Shown one piece after another: positions 46,842 to 59,883 of a DNA stretch of 64,000 nucleotides. Both the position numbers and the translations under genes were made by a program. This stretch comes from Volvox africanus (Eukaryota; Chlorophyta; Chlorophyceae; Chlamydomonadales; Volvocaceae). Each line of letters opens with the position of its first letter. The stretch's first letter is position 1. The stretch is from positions 930,001 to 994,000 of the forward strand of contig BSDZ01000017.1 of the NCBI GenBank assembly GCA_030268105.1, in the 5' to 3' direction. The notes below the pieces were generated by a model. That model saw only the letters and a program-made list of their open reading frames with translations. It had not been told where the DNA came from and made no database searches.

Positions 46842-49109
46842 GGGTGGAAGAGGACGACTGCGGCTTGCATAGGAAAGGGGCGGGAAAGGGGGTGGAGGGG
46901 GAAACGGAAGGAGGAGGTGCGATTTTGTCGGTGGAAGACAGGCGGACGGGGCAGTTGATTTACCACCTTGGGGGTGGTAGGGGTACCTGGTACCTGAGAC
47001 GTCCGGTACAGGTAACAGGAGCTTTCAATGGTGACTGTTAACTGTAACTGTTTGGCGCTTCGCGAATCGACGTTTACTTTCAACGTCATGGCAGCTTTGC
47101 TTTCATCATATCGAGCGCGGTAATCGGTGAGTCATCTGATGGTTGGTGATGAGTGATTAGGCAGGCAGTATCGGGATAGCTTAAGGCTTAGGCTGGCAAA
47201 GATGGCTCCCAGCGTGTATCAAAGTGTTCGCGCTATATGCGATGCCACGTGTCGCATATTCCCCTTCTTTCGTCACAGTTGCGTACGAACAGTACGATAG
47301 ATAAAAGCAAATGGCCAAACTGCCCTTCCCTGGCAGAGAATCGGGCTGCCAGGTCCCTCTTGTGGATTTCGGCTCGGGACGTGGCGGCTCGTCCTGGTGC
47401 TCTGATTTGATGTCACTTACCCTTCAAGCAGGCCTTCGAGAGGCACGCACGAACAAATTTGGATCTTACATCGATGTCTGTACGGCACAATGTACGACAT
47501 GTTCATATGGTAGGCAATGGATAGACCAGGTCGACAGGACCTTGTCAGGTTGGTGTTCGTAATCATATCCTGCCGCCGAAACCAACGGGAACCACCAACC
47601 GGCCACGTACTTAACCGGTTGCCGAGAACCAGCTGCCGTCCCAATGCCCCTTGGTCCCGGTCCATCACTTTCTATACATTTCAGCGGAGCGAAGCATAAT
47701 GAAAGTGAACAGGATTTCTTTTACGATCAGTCGGGAGTGGGGCCCCCGTTGTGTTGTGCCTTGTTATCGTTAAATTATGGTTTATTTGTTGAAGATGTTG
47801 CTCTGTCGCGTCCACTTACTATTGCCATATATCGATTCCTCAAGCCATATGACCTAATAGAGCAAAAAGAGCAAAAGCACACGAATACATAATTGCACGC
47901 ACTAATTGAAGTACCCCATAACGAATGTCAGCACGGTCGGAGGCAGGGGTATCAACTCTGCTCGGAGGGTCATTCATCTCGTGGGTCAGCTCATAGGTAT
48001 GACCGCCGCTGTGCCCCCGAGTCGTCCCCCCGCTGGGCACCTGCCATTCCTCCTCAAGCAATCATTACAAAGGTCATTCTAATCATCAGCATCAAAGCCG
48101 CTTGCCTGGATTGCTATCTGGTAATGTAATCTCAACATTTCTCAAGGGCCGCCTAACAATAAAGAATTTACAACCCCCGCCGACTACCTCATCACGCCCA
48201 AATGGTGCAAATGAGCAGGAGGAAAACCTTCTGGCCCGTCATGCGTTCCAAGACATGAGACGGTACCAAAACATCCAATAATAATACCCTTTAGGTGGGA
48301 ACTGCGTGCTGTTAGTCCCTTCTGCGTTCCTCGACACTTGAGGAATCGCCAAACCTGCCCACCCTTCCCTACAGCCCGGGCAGGGAAGAAGGTTGGTCCA
48401 GCACGGAACTGCGGCCCAGCTGAGCTTAACGGCAGAGGAGTTTAACAAGCTTCCTAATAACCGTTTCGGCGGGTCTCAGAAGATTTCAGCGCTTGGAATG
48501 GTCGAGACAACACGCCTGCCGTGAGCGTCTTCGGGAAGTGATTTGCGCATGAGACGGTACTTCAATCAAAGTTCGGGGGTCATCCTCGACTGCTTGGGAA
48601 GAAGTGCGCGTTTCCTTTATGTACTGGCCCCACGAAAGCAATAAGAGACAGACCCGGCAGCGCCAACTTTTTGGTTTCATCACGGGCGCTGTTCATCAAC
48701 TGTGTGACGGTCGCGACAAAAATTAGGGAGCCGACTCACCCCTCTAGACAAATGCAAAATGCAAAAAAGCAAATCCAAAGTGATGCGACGTACGTTGAAC
48801 ATTGAAATACGCCACAATACGCAGGTGATGTCGCTGAAGACCATTCTCCACTCCTCCCGCTTCCTGCCCCACCCTAAGTGGTCCGAGGGTCATTGGACGA
48901 AGTACAAGCATGGAAGCAAAACCTCATCCAATCCTGTACCCTTGCCAATATTGGATTTCTTGAATCTCCGTGAGATGCTCTTCGTTCAAATTTGCTGAAC
49001 CACTTCTAGATAGAGCACCACAGTTCTGAGTTGATTTCTCTCTCCGGCTCTTCCTCTCTGCCTTACTCTCACACACACTCTATTGCTCTCTGTTGCTCTC
49101 TTTCTTTCC
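46842..49109. other. Convergent intergenic stretch
   Basis: Short unrelated open frames only. It holds the 3' flanks of the MEKHLA-type gene and the ABCA gene. Confidence 0.45.
47043..47047 (+). promoter_or_regulatory. Possible TGTAA polyadenylation signal of the MEKHLA-type gene
   Basis: TGTAA about 200 bases after the stop codon at 46841; may be chance. Confidence 0.3.
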
Positions 49110-52100
49110 TTACTGGTCCTTGGTTTCGGCGCCGATCTGCCGCGCGAACTTGATGAAGACCTCTTCCAAGGTGGCATTGGCAACGCCCCAATCCAGCACC
49201 TGCATCTGCGTCTTGGCGGCCGCCACAGCGTCGAAGACCCCCCCTAGGCTCACATCCGTGGTGGGTAGCTCGTACTTGAATGTGCCCCCCAGTGCGTAAG
49301 TGAGCCGCGACCTGGGGCTCATGTGCGCCACAAAGGCCTTGGCGGCGTCTTCGTGGCCTGGCCCCACCGTGATGGTGAACACCAGGTAGCCTGCGTAGCG
49401 CGAGGTGATCTCGCGCGGGTTGCCGATGCACACCAGCTGGCCGTCCACAAAGATGCCCAGCCTATCGCACAGGATCTCCGCCTCCTCCATCGAGTGGGTG
49501 GTGAGGATGATGGCGCGCCCCTCCTTGTTGGACCGCACCACATCCCACAGGTTGCGGCGGGAGGCGGGGTCCAGACCCGTTGAGGGCTCGTCCTGGAGAG
49601 CAGCAGAGGGCCGGGGGAGGAGGGGAAGGCGAATGGAACGAATCCTGGTGCCGGTACTGAAGGAACGAGGACTAACAGTGTAGGTTGGATGATGGCTGAC
49701 GTTGTCCAAAGCAGGAAGAGGGAAATAGCTGGGGCGTAATCAAGGTAGGCTGCCGCCAAGCCCGTGAATGAAGGTCGAAAAGAAGAGCATTAGAGACCGT
49801 TATCATGCATGCTATCGGCATTGTTGCTGACCGCGGATATATCTGACCGCTGGTGCCGCCGTTGTCAAGGACGTGTTCCTCCCGCCCCCTTTCCATGACA
49901 GGGGGTCGGGAGGAACACTTGCATGACAGCGGCACGGGGTGTGGTGGCGGCCACTTGCATGATAGCCCCAACACTCTCCACCTCCCTACTACCGCACCCA
50001 CCCTCCTGGCTACCCCCCTGCCCCAACACTCCCCACCTCCCTACCACCGCACCCACCAGGTACACTACTTGAGGGTTCCCGATGAAGCTGATGGCCACAC
50101 TCAGCCGCCGCTTCATGCCGCCACTATACTTCTTAGACTGCTTCTGCCCCACGCGTCCATTGAAAAGGTTCACCGACTTTAGCGCGACCGCCACTGCATT
50201 TCTTAGCTCCGCACCTACGGGGTATGCGGAGCATGTCGGGGGGCCAGTATGCACTTCTCCCACCAATTTAAGATGTAAGCAGAGTGCAAATTTTTAACTT
50301 ATTAGTTTTCACATTGGCTATGCTGGCTGAGTTCGCCCGAAGCTCAAATGTGGGTTCTGGGAGCGAAGCTGTGGTAGTCAGCCGCCTCGCGTCATACACC
50401 TTGAATGCGTCGTTAATTTGAACGCTGTTAAAAGCTGTTCACCTCTAGAAAGCGAATTAACTCCCGGAAGCAGGGGCCCGTTGGGGGGTGCAAAGTTTTG
50501 AAATGAAAGTCCGCACGTGACCCAACAGACAGACAAACAGATAGCAACTACTAGACAGACTGGCAAACTTTTAGAGACATCCGCATGTGGGAAGGATAAT
50601 TCACCGCAATACTCGCGACGCAGGGTGGCGTCCTAACCCTTGTGTACGGCTAAGTTCTCTAACGCACACATATACACATACTCATACACATACACACACA
50701 CGTGCTCGCGCGTGCACCCTTCTTCCTCTGGTTTCCTCGTAACTTCTCGCCCCTCTCCCCGTTTGCCTCCTCCCCAACTCGTTACACGCGCGTACCCTTC
50801 AGCCCCTTGAGGCGACCGTAGAAAAGCAGGTGCTCCTCGCCAGTCAGCTGCTCCCACAGCAAATCGTGTTGGGGGCAGACACCCATGAGGCTGTAAATCT
50901 TGGGCATCTGCGGTGCAGGATAAACCGGTCCACGCCGGGCGCATAACCGGGCTTCAGGATGTTACCGGTATCGGACAAAGACGAAAGAATCATAGATACA
51001 TATACACCATTTCTTACCGGAATGCAGAAAACGTAAAAAATGCGTGACATAGGTTTGAGAGGGAACAGCACGAGCGCAATCACAAGACATGGAAGCTGAC
51101 GAGGTTATGTCCCTCCCTCCGTCAGTTCCTCCTTTCCTATTTTCCTCCTTTTCCGTATCGTCACCTGTCCCTATTAACGCACTTGTCTGGTGATGTCGAG
51201 TCCCTCAATTGAGGCTGTGCCGCCGGTGGGCTCCAAGAAGCCCGTGAGCATGTTGATGGAGGTGGACTTGCCTTTCGAGGGAGAAGGGTTTGGGCGCGAG
51301 GATGAGCGATATGGAAGTAAGATGGACGCAAAGAACTAAAAAGCCGTGGTTTAAGATGTTCTGGGAGGGTAGACGATACGGCGGGGGAAGGATGGAACGA
51401 CGATGAACGGCACGAGGGCCGGTGAGATCACGATAGGGTCTGGGAGCACACGAGAACGGAAATACATAAGAGTGATGTATGGAAATGCATATATCAGGAC
51501 ATGACAAGGGAAACCCGACTCGGTATGGGACCATGTGAGAGAGACAGGAGGCGTCGCAACCGGCTAAAACCGGCGTCGGCCGTAGCATGCGCAGCAGTGG
51601 CGGCAGGCAATGACCCAGCCAGTCCTGGAACACAGCGGATCTGGGCACTGGTAAGTATATCGCCGTCCGAAGGTGCCCATAACCAATTTAGGAATAATAA
51701 TCGCTCTCCCTCCCTGTCCTCCCTCCGCTCTCTTCCCTTTCGCTCGATTCCTTCCCTCTCCTTCTGCTCCCTCCCCTGTCGCCCGCTCCCATCCTCACCC
51801 GCGCCATTCGGGCCCAGCAGTCCAAAACACTCCCCGCGCTCAATTGCCATAGTCAGCGTGCGCACCGCCACCTGCATTACCAATCCAGATACAGAGGATG
51901 GCTATTTCCAAACTCATCTGTACCGAGAATGCCAGCAAGGAGAAGGAAGCACAAGTCCTCGGGGAAGACCTGGCAAGTTGTCATTTTTTCCCGCGCCATG
52001 GTCATACACGATCAAGAGGTATTGCCCCTCACCTCTCCCAACGCGCCCCTCCCTCCCCCTTCGGGGTATCGTCCGTTCGCCTTCCCCTCCCTCCCTTCTC

Positions 52101-55100
52101 TTTCTCCTTTGGCCCTAAACCCCAAGCCCCAACGTACCTTTGGTTTCCCTCCATCCAGCGGGGGATACACCTTCCTCAAATCGCGCACCACAATCGGCAT
52201 GGAGGTCAACTCGCCCTCATGGAGCGCTTCCACCCTCAACCGCTCCGCCCGAACGTCCTCGTGCTCTTCGGGAGTCAGTCGGAACGATCCATTCCCGCTG
52301 CCGCCGCCGGCGCTCTTGCTGGCCTCGCCGCTGTGCCTGCCGTTGCCCAATTCGATAGAGGCGCGGGGCGTGCCCAAGGAGCCTTGGGGCGGGGCCTTAC
52401 GCCGCCTCATGCAACTCTGAAGGAAGAACAGCGGATGGCGGTGAATGCCAGTGCCGTTGGAAATCACCTGCGCAAATCATTGAATTCAGGGCAGATTTGA
52501 CAGTTTTTGGCTGGGGCAAATGCCGGTAGGCGGCCCAATAAGCCTGGGATCCAGGATTTAAACCCAGCACTAGCAGCGCAAACACCCGTTCCTTCTTTCC
52601 TCCACCGCTGCATGTGCGGCAATAATAATTGCCATTCTAGGCATTACACGTGCATTACCAGCCACCCTAGGAGAATCTTTATTACCCGCTTACTTAACTT
52701 CCTCTCCATCCTCTCATACTAACACTTCCGCTCCGGTATTAGTTCGGGCTGAGCAATCGCTGTTTATTCTGTAGTTCCCCCCTACCCACATCCCGCACAG
52801 CGCCGCCCACCGCCCTACCCCGCACCCCACGACCCCACACCAGCTTACCTGCTCAAAATACCAGCCCAGTATCATGAAGATGGCCCACTCAACCACGAAT
52901 ATGCCCCAGGTGGCCCGCATGCCGCAGCCCTCATCCGATAAGCGAGAGAAGTTGAGTCCCACGGAGCCTTGGTACACACCCAAGAAGGCGTATTGAGCCA
53001 TCTCCCACAAGCCGCTGGGAAGGGTGAGGGCCGACCAGGAATCCCAAAAAGCATGAAAAACAGAAAATATAGAAAACAGATCCGGTCACTGGGAACCCTC
53101 TGCGACGAGGAGAAGCGGGATAGTACATCCACATATATGTATATTAATACATATATACATATATACATACATATACACATATATACATATATACATACAT
53201 ATACACATATATACATATATACATACATATACACATATATACATACATACATACATATACACATATATACATACATACATATATATATATCCGTGTTCAG
53301 GCACGACTGTTATGGCACGACTAATATGCCCTGGAGTTCCAGGTTCTACCCCGACCGAGAGCGGGCCAAAGACCCTAATGTTAAGGGCAGGGTGCCCCCA
53401 TGTCGATCGACGGTGATGACCCCAATTAAAGTGACCTGCGAGCTGACCAGTAGCGGAGTTGACGCCTTAGTTGATTCGGCAGATTCCGCTGGATGCTGGT
53501 GGTGGGTGCTGAACCTGGGAAAACCACTGATTTCGGTGAAGTCGGCATGGGAGACTGGATGAGGGTGCCCCGAAACACCGGGGAAGGTAGGGACTGCCAG
53601 GTTAGTGGCCACGGGTGATGTATCCCCCTATCCTACACACATATAGCGAGAGCGAGACTGCGATAATGTCCTTGTGCTTTACATGTCGTTCTGTTGTATC
53701 ACGCAACCTTTCCTAAATCAGGCGAAGGCTTCATGAGTGGACAGGACGCATGTTTGGATCCTAGTCGCCTACCCAAGATACCGCACACCGCGGCCCCTCT
53801 CCACGCTTACCGGTAGAGTGCAAAGGCGGGGATCCATTCAATGAAGAAAACCCAGCTTTCGTTGTCTTCCATGAAGATCTGCGCGGAGAGGACAGAGGAG
53901 AAGGAAGGAGGAGAGGGCAGAGGCGACAAGGCAAAGGGCAGAGGGGAGAGGTAAGAAGCGAACTCCTCATGAGGCAGAGGGACGAAGGCAAAGACAATTC
54001 CCATGCGTAGCGCACGAGAACTGCATGAAATAAATACGTGGCCGTGGCCCAAAATCAACAGGGAAAACAAGAAGGGAATTGTGTTGAGGCCGGAAACGCC
54101 GGAAACACCCTCTCCTCCTCCTGCTCCTTAACACCACGTGTAGGGGCTGGATAAAGGGGGAGGGGTTTAACAGGAGATTAAGTCGACGCGTGTACTGGAT
54201 TCCAGGACTTCCGATTCCTGGAATCCCCACCAGTACACGCGTTGAGGCTCCGTTGTTTTCTTCTTGTCCCTTACCCTCAGCAACAGCTCTCCGATGAGTC
54301 CGGTCGCGAAGACGTAGAGGAAGGCAACCACAGTGGATGTGCGGGACGAAGAGAAGAAGGATGAGAGCATGAAGGCGAGGGCGATCATGTTGTTGCCGAA
54401 GAGGAAATAAAAAATAATTTGAACACCTGGGGGGGTGGGGGGAGGGGAGACCACGGAGGGTGATTACCTGGGTTAAGTGCAGAGCGGCGCTTATGATCAA
54501 GAAAGAGAAGGCGAATTGACGAGACCTGGTACTGCTGTTGAGGAGCAAATATCACTAGCCGTCGTGATACAACCGGGAGTACAAGTCGGAAAGGGGCAAG
54601 GGAGAGCAGCAGCGCAGGATGTGGGCAAAACAGGATGGACGTTGTGGAGTGCGCCTCGGGCCTGTAAGCAGCATGGGAACAACAGGACTCAATTACAAGG
54701 AAAGAAGAACGCAGAAACCCACGGGATCCACGGGAAAGGAGGCGCACACATCCGATGCAACAGGACAGGATGCTTGAGACCGCTGCAGGCAAATGTGGGG
54801 ACAAACACCGGGCGTTACAATTACCAATTACCCCTTCAGTCCCACGATCCGCGGGGCAAGGCACATGCCGGGGGTCGTGGATGCCGAGGAACGGCGGGGA
54901 AACACTGGGGAGCCAACTCAGGTGTAATCACTGCCCTGGAGCATGTAGGTCTGCGCTAGCCGGAGATCCAGATCCGCCTGACTGTCTTCTTTCTCCCGAA
55001 CCCCAGTCACGAGGCACCCATGCAAACCTTTATGTTCCCAACGTGATACCCGCAGACAACAGATCTGCCCCTCTCCTGTTCCCTGTTCCCACACAGCCAC

Positions 55101-58100
55101 AACGCCAGACGCACATGCGACTCTGGCTGGTTTCCTGTTCCTTGGGCACCCCACCCCACACCCGTAATCTGCGACCCGTTGACCCACCCATATTTGTACG
55201 GCGGAAGATTTCCAATCCAACGGCCGCTCCGAAGACAATGAAGATGATGATGTAGATAATGTACAACAAGAGATACCACAGATAGGTGACCAGCCAGTAG
55301 GCGCCGTCGCCCAGGCCGTGCATCTTCATCATCATGCGCAGCCGCTTCTCCTTCTCGTAGACGAGAAGCTGTAGGAAGGTGGGCATCAGCATCTGCACAA
55401 CCCACCTGTATGTGGACCGCGAAAACCGTGGCCCCGGGACAAGGGGGAGGGCCGGGAGGGGACGGGACATATGAACAACGGAGAGAACTTACACAAGATC
55501 AAGAAGGACGAAGCCTAAGCTGCGCTAATTAGTATATAATCGTTCAGTAGCTGGCCCCAAGTAAGTACCAGGATTAGCAGCCACTGGGTAGGTTCAGCTT
55601 TGGGTGCCATACCCCTTGGGTTTGCCATTAACAGTACAACACACCGCCCCCTTTGTCCACCCCTGTCAATGGGTTCTGTACAGCTTAATTGTCGCTATGA
55701 CGGGGCACCGTGGCGTGTTGTTTTGGGATGTGTTGTGTTGAACCTGCCGCCGTCACGACCCATCCGGATAACGCGAACCCATCGAAAACACGTCATGAGG
55801 AAAGAACTGTGGTGTCATCTATCCCATGCATACTGCAGTGACACATAAATGAATACGTACGCAAAAATACATGAATATGTGTATAAAAATACACAAAACA
55901 CATTAAGATTTACTACAAAAAAACATATAATGGTGCAACATACAGGGCTGTGTATATCATTGATACGTTGACGCGCAGTCCTTACGTGTAAAAGAGCGGC
56001 CCCAGCAAGGCAGACAGATCCAGCTTAAGCTTAGATGCACGCTTAGGCATCGCCATCATGCCCAGTAGCCGTACCGCATTGACCAGAGACGTGTTGTTCA
56101 TCAGCGTATTGTTCAGCCTGCCAAGACAGGTCGCAAGCAAGCTAGGTCATCATGCAGGTCCCCTGCGCAACAAGACAGGCCCTTCCCATGCCTCTCAAGG
56201 GCTTCCTCCGCGGGCCTCCCCCGGACCCCGGGAGCCAGGGGACTCTCCTTCCTCCCACCTTGAGGTCCGATGCCAACCCAGACTATTAAGGTGCTCAATA
56301 AACATAAAATCGCAAAATGTTTTCATACTGATCTTTCCTTCTCACCAAGCCACCACTGCTCCGGACAGCCCGATGTTAAGCCGCAAGTTGAGGGGTCTGT
56401 CTCCCGGGGCGTTCTTATCCGTGCCGTTGTAGTACAGGCTGAACGACAGCGAGTCGGAGGTCGTGTTGTAATACTCGTATGAGAGGGGGTACTCGTTGAT
56501 GACAGACGTACCGTTGCAGCGGGCCTGGGTATGCAGGGGTGGGCGAGAGGGCAAATGTCTCACGCTATGTTGCACAATGTGATAGTATCAGGCCTATAAA
56601 TACAACGGACACCTTCTTCCCTGCAGTCCAGTTCGATAAAAAACACAAACGCGCACACATACACGTGCACCGACGTTTACATACCCCCACGGCGCTTTGG
56701 AATACGGCATCCGCACGCAGATCACGCGGCGCGGGCAGGAGCCGCCCTCCCTGAATCATCATCGTGCCCAACCTGTTTAAATCCGCAGTAGGCAGTTTTG
56801 TCCATCGACTTGACGTCCACCTCGTCGGAGAAGAGCACGTTGAGGCAGCTCGCGTTCGTGCTAAGGAAGGCGCTTAAAATTCCTGAGTCCGGGACTTGGG
56901 CCCACGCCTGGGGCCCCGGGGTTGGGGACGTACGTGTACAATGCAAGGTTGTAGGGTCAGGGCCACAACTCTACGGATCTACAGCATAACGCAGGAATGC
57001 ACGAAGAAATCCATTTCACCACCATTGAAGCAAATAGATGGGCTGACTGACCGGACCGAGCCATGAGTCCTACTCCCGTCCTTCGTGATATCCCTGGTCA
57101 GCATGGCCGTTATCCGTAACTCCTTTCCCTACCCCAGCGCCATCTCCTCTATCTCTACCCTAACCTATTCCTCTTCCTCTAAATCCTTTAATGCTTAAAA
57201 CCTATTTCTATTCATGTTCCCTTAGAAGAACCCAAAGTATAACCGATCCTGGAGCTCGCACCTGGTCCAGGGTGAGGTTCGTGTTGCTGGTGATGTTGAC
57301 CAACCCCACCAGAAGATCCATGACCGGCGCACCGAGCAGGTTAGGTTTGATGGTATCTGCGAAGGAGAAAACAGAATGACATGAGTGTGGGCCAAGTGGG
57401 TGGGGGTCTGCCAACACTATCAAAGCGAGGCGCTCATCTACTGAGCATCTCGCTCACCTGAAGGTTGAGCGTCGTCCAACCTCTCCGGCCTCGTCGGATC
57501 CCGGCTCCACCATTTGACAAGTTGGGAATATTTCGTCTTACCCTCCCTGTCCGTCCCTCCCTCTGCCCCTCCCGCCGCCTCTGCTTGACCTACCAGGCGT
57601 TTATAGCTTTTCGGTAGAGAATAGAGCAGCGCCATCCAGTGGATGGGTTGCACCTTCTTACCACCCCTGGAGTTCCCGTCCTGCCGTTCATCACCCCAAA
57701 ACCCCAAACAGAACCGTGCTTACCCAGGCTGTCGGATTGCACCGTGGCGTTTCTGCCGAGTAACCCTGTCTTGGGGTCATACGGGGGGAAGATGGACCTC
57801 AACGTGGAGCAATTGAAAGTTTTTGAATAGGGGACCAGCAGGTACAGATTGCCGTCCAGGAAGGCTGTGTCGACGAACAAGGTATTGCTGGCTTCGGCGG
57901 TGGTTCCGAACGTTATGCCGTACTTGGAAAGCAGGTAAGTGTTAATTGCGCCGCCAGCGGTCACAATCTGGGATAGAATGGAGAGCAATGTTGTGTTGTC
58001 GATGGATGGTGGCGTCGGGTAGATGTAGGAGCTGAGCTGCGGCGAGGTGAAAGATGGCGGCGACTTGGGTGCGGTGATGAGGGTGGTCAGGGCGGGACGG

Positions 58101-59883
58101 TTGGGCTCGGCGCGGAAGGAGCTCGAAGGCACCTGCAGGGAAAGGCACAAGCCATGTATGCGGCATACACAGGGGCACACGTACAAGAAGAACGTGCTCA
58201 ACCTGTCAGTTCTCATGAATAATAGTCTTAGAACTGAGCTTGCAGGCCAACACGCGGATAATCGCGCGATGGTCCAAATTGCCCAATAATCGTTTGTCGC
58301 AGTTCAAAGCGTTCCTCCAATGTTCACTTGAACATCGGAACTACTATGCGCCCTTCCTGGAGATGCTGGGGGTTATGTCCGACGAGCAAGGCGACAATGA
58401 AACTGAAGCAGGAGACAGTAAAGATAATGATAATGAGCAGCGGTAGTGCCAGCGGTGAAGCCACCAACGTCATCGTCACTGCCACGAGTCATGGGGAAAG
58501 ATGAGAAGCACAGTTGCCACCATGCATCAGTCCTGGTTCCTGCTACGTATGCGACTGAACTGTTTTGTGCAGGTCAGGACCACTGTGCCTCCTATGCCCA
58601 TAGTTACCTTGTTCCTCGTTCCTTTTTCCCCCCTCTCTCTCCGCCCTCCCTTCCCGAGCTCTACTAGATTCGCCAGGAGAACAGGACGAACGCACCGTGA
58701 GCATTGGGGCCCATACACTTGGACTCTCTACAGCGCACCACTGCGCCTGGTCGGTCTTGCTATACTCCAGGCCACAGTTTTTCTCGTCGTACTGCCTGCA
58801 TTCATACCTCAAATTGCCCATGCAGTAAGGGTTTGCGGAGCAGTTGTTTGTCCCAACCACGCAGCACTTGGCGCACGCGCAGCCGCACTGCAGGGGGATG
58901 GAAGAGCCGTGGTCGGGGAAGAGCACCAGGAAGAAAATAAGGCAGGCCGAGCTCGACTTGTTGGGAACCAGTGGCTATTTGCGACGTAATCCATAGTGTT
59001 AGTGAGGGTGCAAGAATCAACTCACGAGGTGAAGGTAAGCTACATATATGTATTTGTAAAATCTCGATGTCTAATGTATATTTTTAAGGCCTCCTAATTT
59101 GTACGTGCGGATAGGTTACATTTCCTAAACCTAATTCGTACGCGTGGATAGGTTGCATATTATACGTTCATTTTCTCATGGCGATATATACATATGGCGA
59201 TATATACATGTGTAAATGCAATGCACCAGATTGAACTCGCTGACGACACCAGTCTCTTGTATTACGCCGGTGCAGCAGGTGGCACACCCAGCAAAGTGCC
59301 GCAATGGCCGGCGGCAAGAGCACGCGCTGTCTGCCTTGTATATCCGCGAAACTGCCCCTTGAGGCTTTACCTCTACCGCCTGAGGTGGCTGATCGCGTGC
59401 TTACTTTTGAGCAGCAAACCTGTCACAAAAAGCCAGTAAATCCCTCTCTATGCACCTGCCTGCCTGCCTGCCCGTCCGCCTGTCGGTCTGCCTTTTCCTC
59501 GCTTTAGCCTTGTTCTTCCATTGCATTCGACCCAGTTGCCACGCAAACCCGAACCAAACTATTGTACTAATCCAATGTTGCGTACCATTAATTTCATGGT
59601 TTGGTATACGGGCAAAAGCCCCCGGCGGAATCAACGCGGCCCCAATCCCCTGGCCCTGGGTATGAATCGCTAGTCTTGCACGCCATATCAACCTCCCTAT
59701 GCCATTCACCTTAAAATTATCTTGCATCAGGAACAGTTTATCGACCAGAATTTTGATGGCCAACAGGATTATGCAGAAAAATATGGGGGACGACAATAGG
59801 CAGATATTCGTGCCGACGTTGCGCTTTTGGTAGACTGCGGACTTGCGAAGCAGCGCATTCGCTTGAGTCCCGAATCCAGCCGC
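49110..59883 (-). CDS. Half-size ABCA-family ABC transporter
   Basis: Membrane domain plus one ATPase domain, matching plant ABCA2-12 (ATH) transporters. Exons (high to low): 59710-59883, 58696-58887, 57724-58132, 57262-57356, 56773-56907, 56685-56750, 56346-56524, 55986-56117, 55188-55405, 54275-54426, 53811-53878, 52849-53014, 52138-52467, 51799-51871, 51183-51271, 50796-50907, 50057-50214, 49110-49592; 1076 aa plus a missing first exon. A candidate start exon is 60390-60410 (MVRSLSR), phase-compatible but unproven. Membrane helix 1 follows [11 protein letters not shown]; a large glycosylated loop with CGCACAKCC and CGLEYS follows; helices 2-6 lie in exons 55188-55405, 54275-54426 and 52849-53014, including [12 protein letters not shown]. 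The ATPase domain has [31 protein letters not shown] and [10 protein letters not shown] 22-nt gap at 56751-56772 is needed to hold frame. Confidence 0.92.
49123..50127 (-). repeat. Inverted repeat arm B (shared with 1432-2366)
   Basis: Reverse complement of 1432-2366, covering the last exon, its intron and the end of the preceding exon. This arm has an additional tandem copy of the first ~70 intron bases (GTGGGTGCGGTAGTAGG-type unit), accounting for its extra length. Confidence 0.85.
53125..53292. repeat. (ATATAC/ACAT)n microsatellite
   Basis: About 165 bases of CATATATACATA-type units in an ABCA intron (53015-53810), directly abutting the dispersed repeat at 53290. Confidence 0.95.
53290..53641 (+). 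repeat. Dispersed ~350-bp repeat, copy 2
   Basis: Near-identical over full length to the element at 63393-63744 (opposite orientation), and its last ~185 bases match 25389-25573. It runs from TCCGTGTTCAGGCACG to CCTATCCTACACACAT and lies in an intron of the minus-strand ABCA gene. It contains GGTTCTACCCCGAC, faintly like an RNA polymerase III B box. No protein can be supported from it. Confidence 0.9.
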
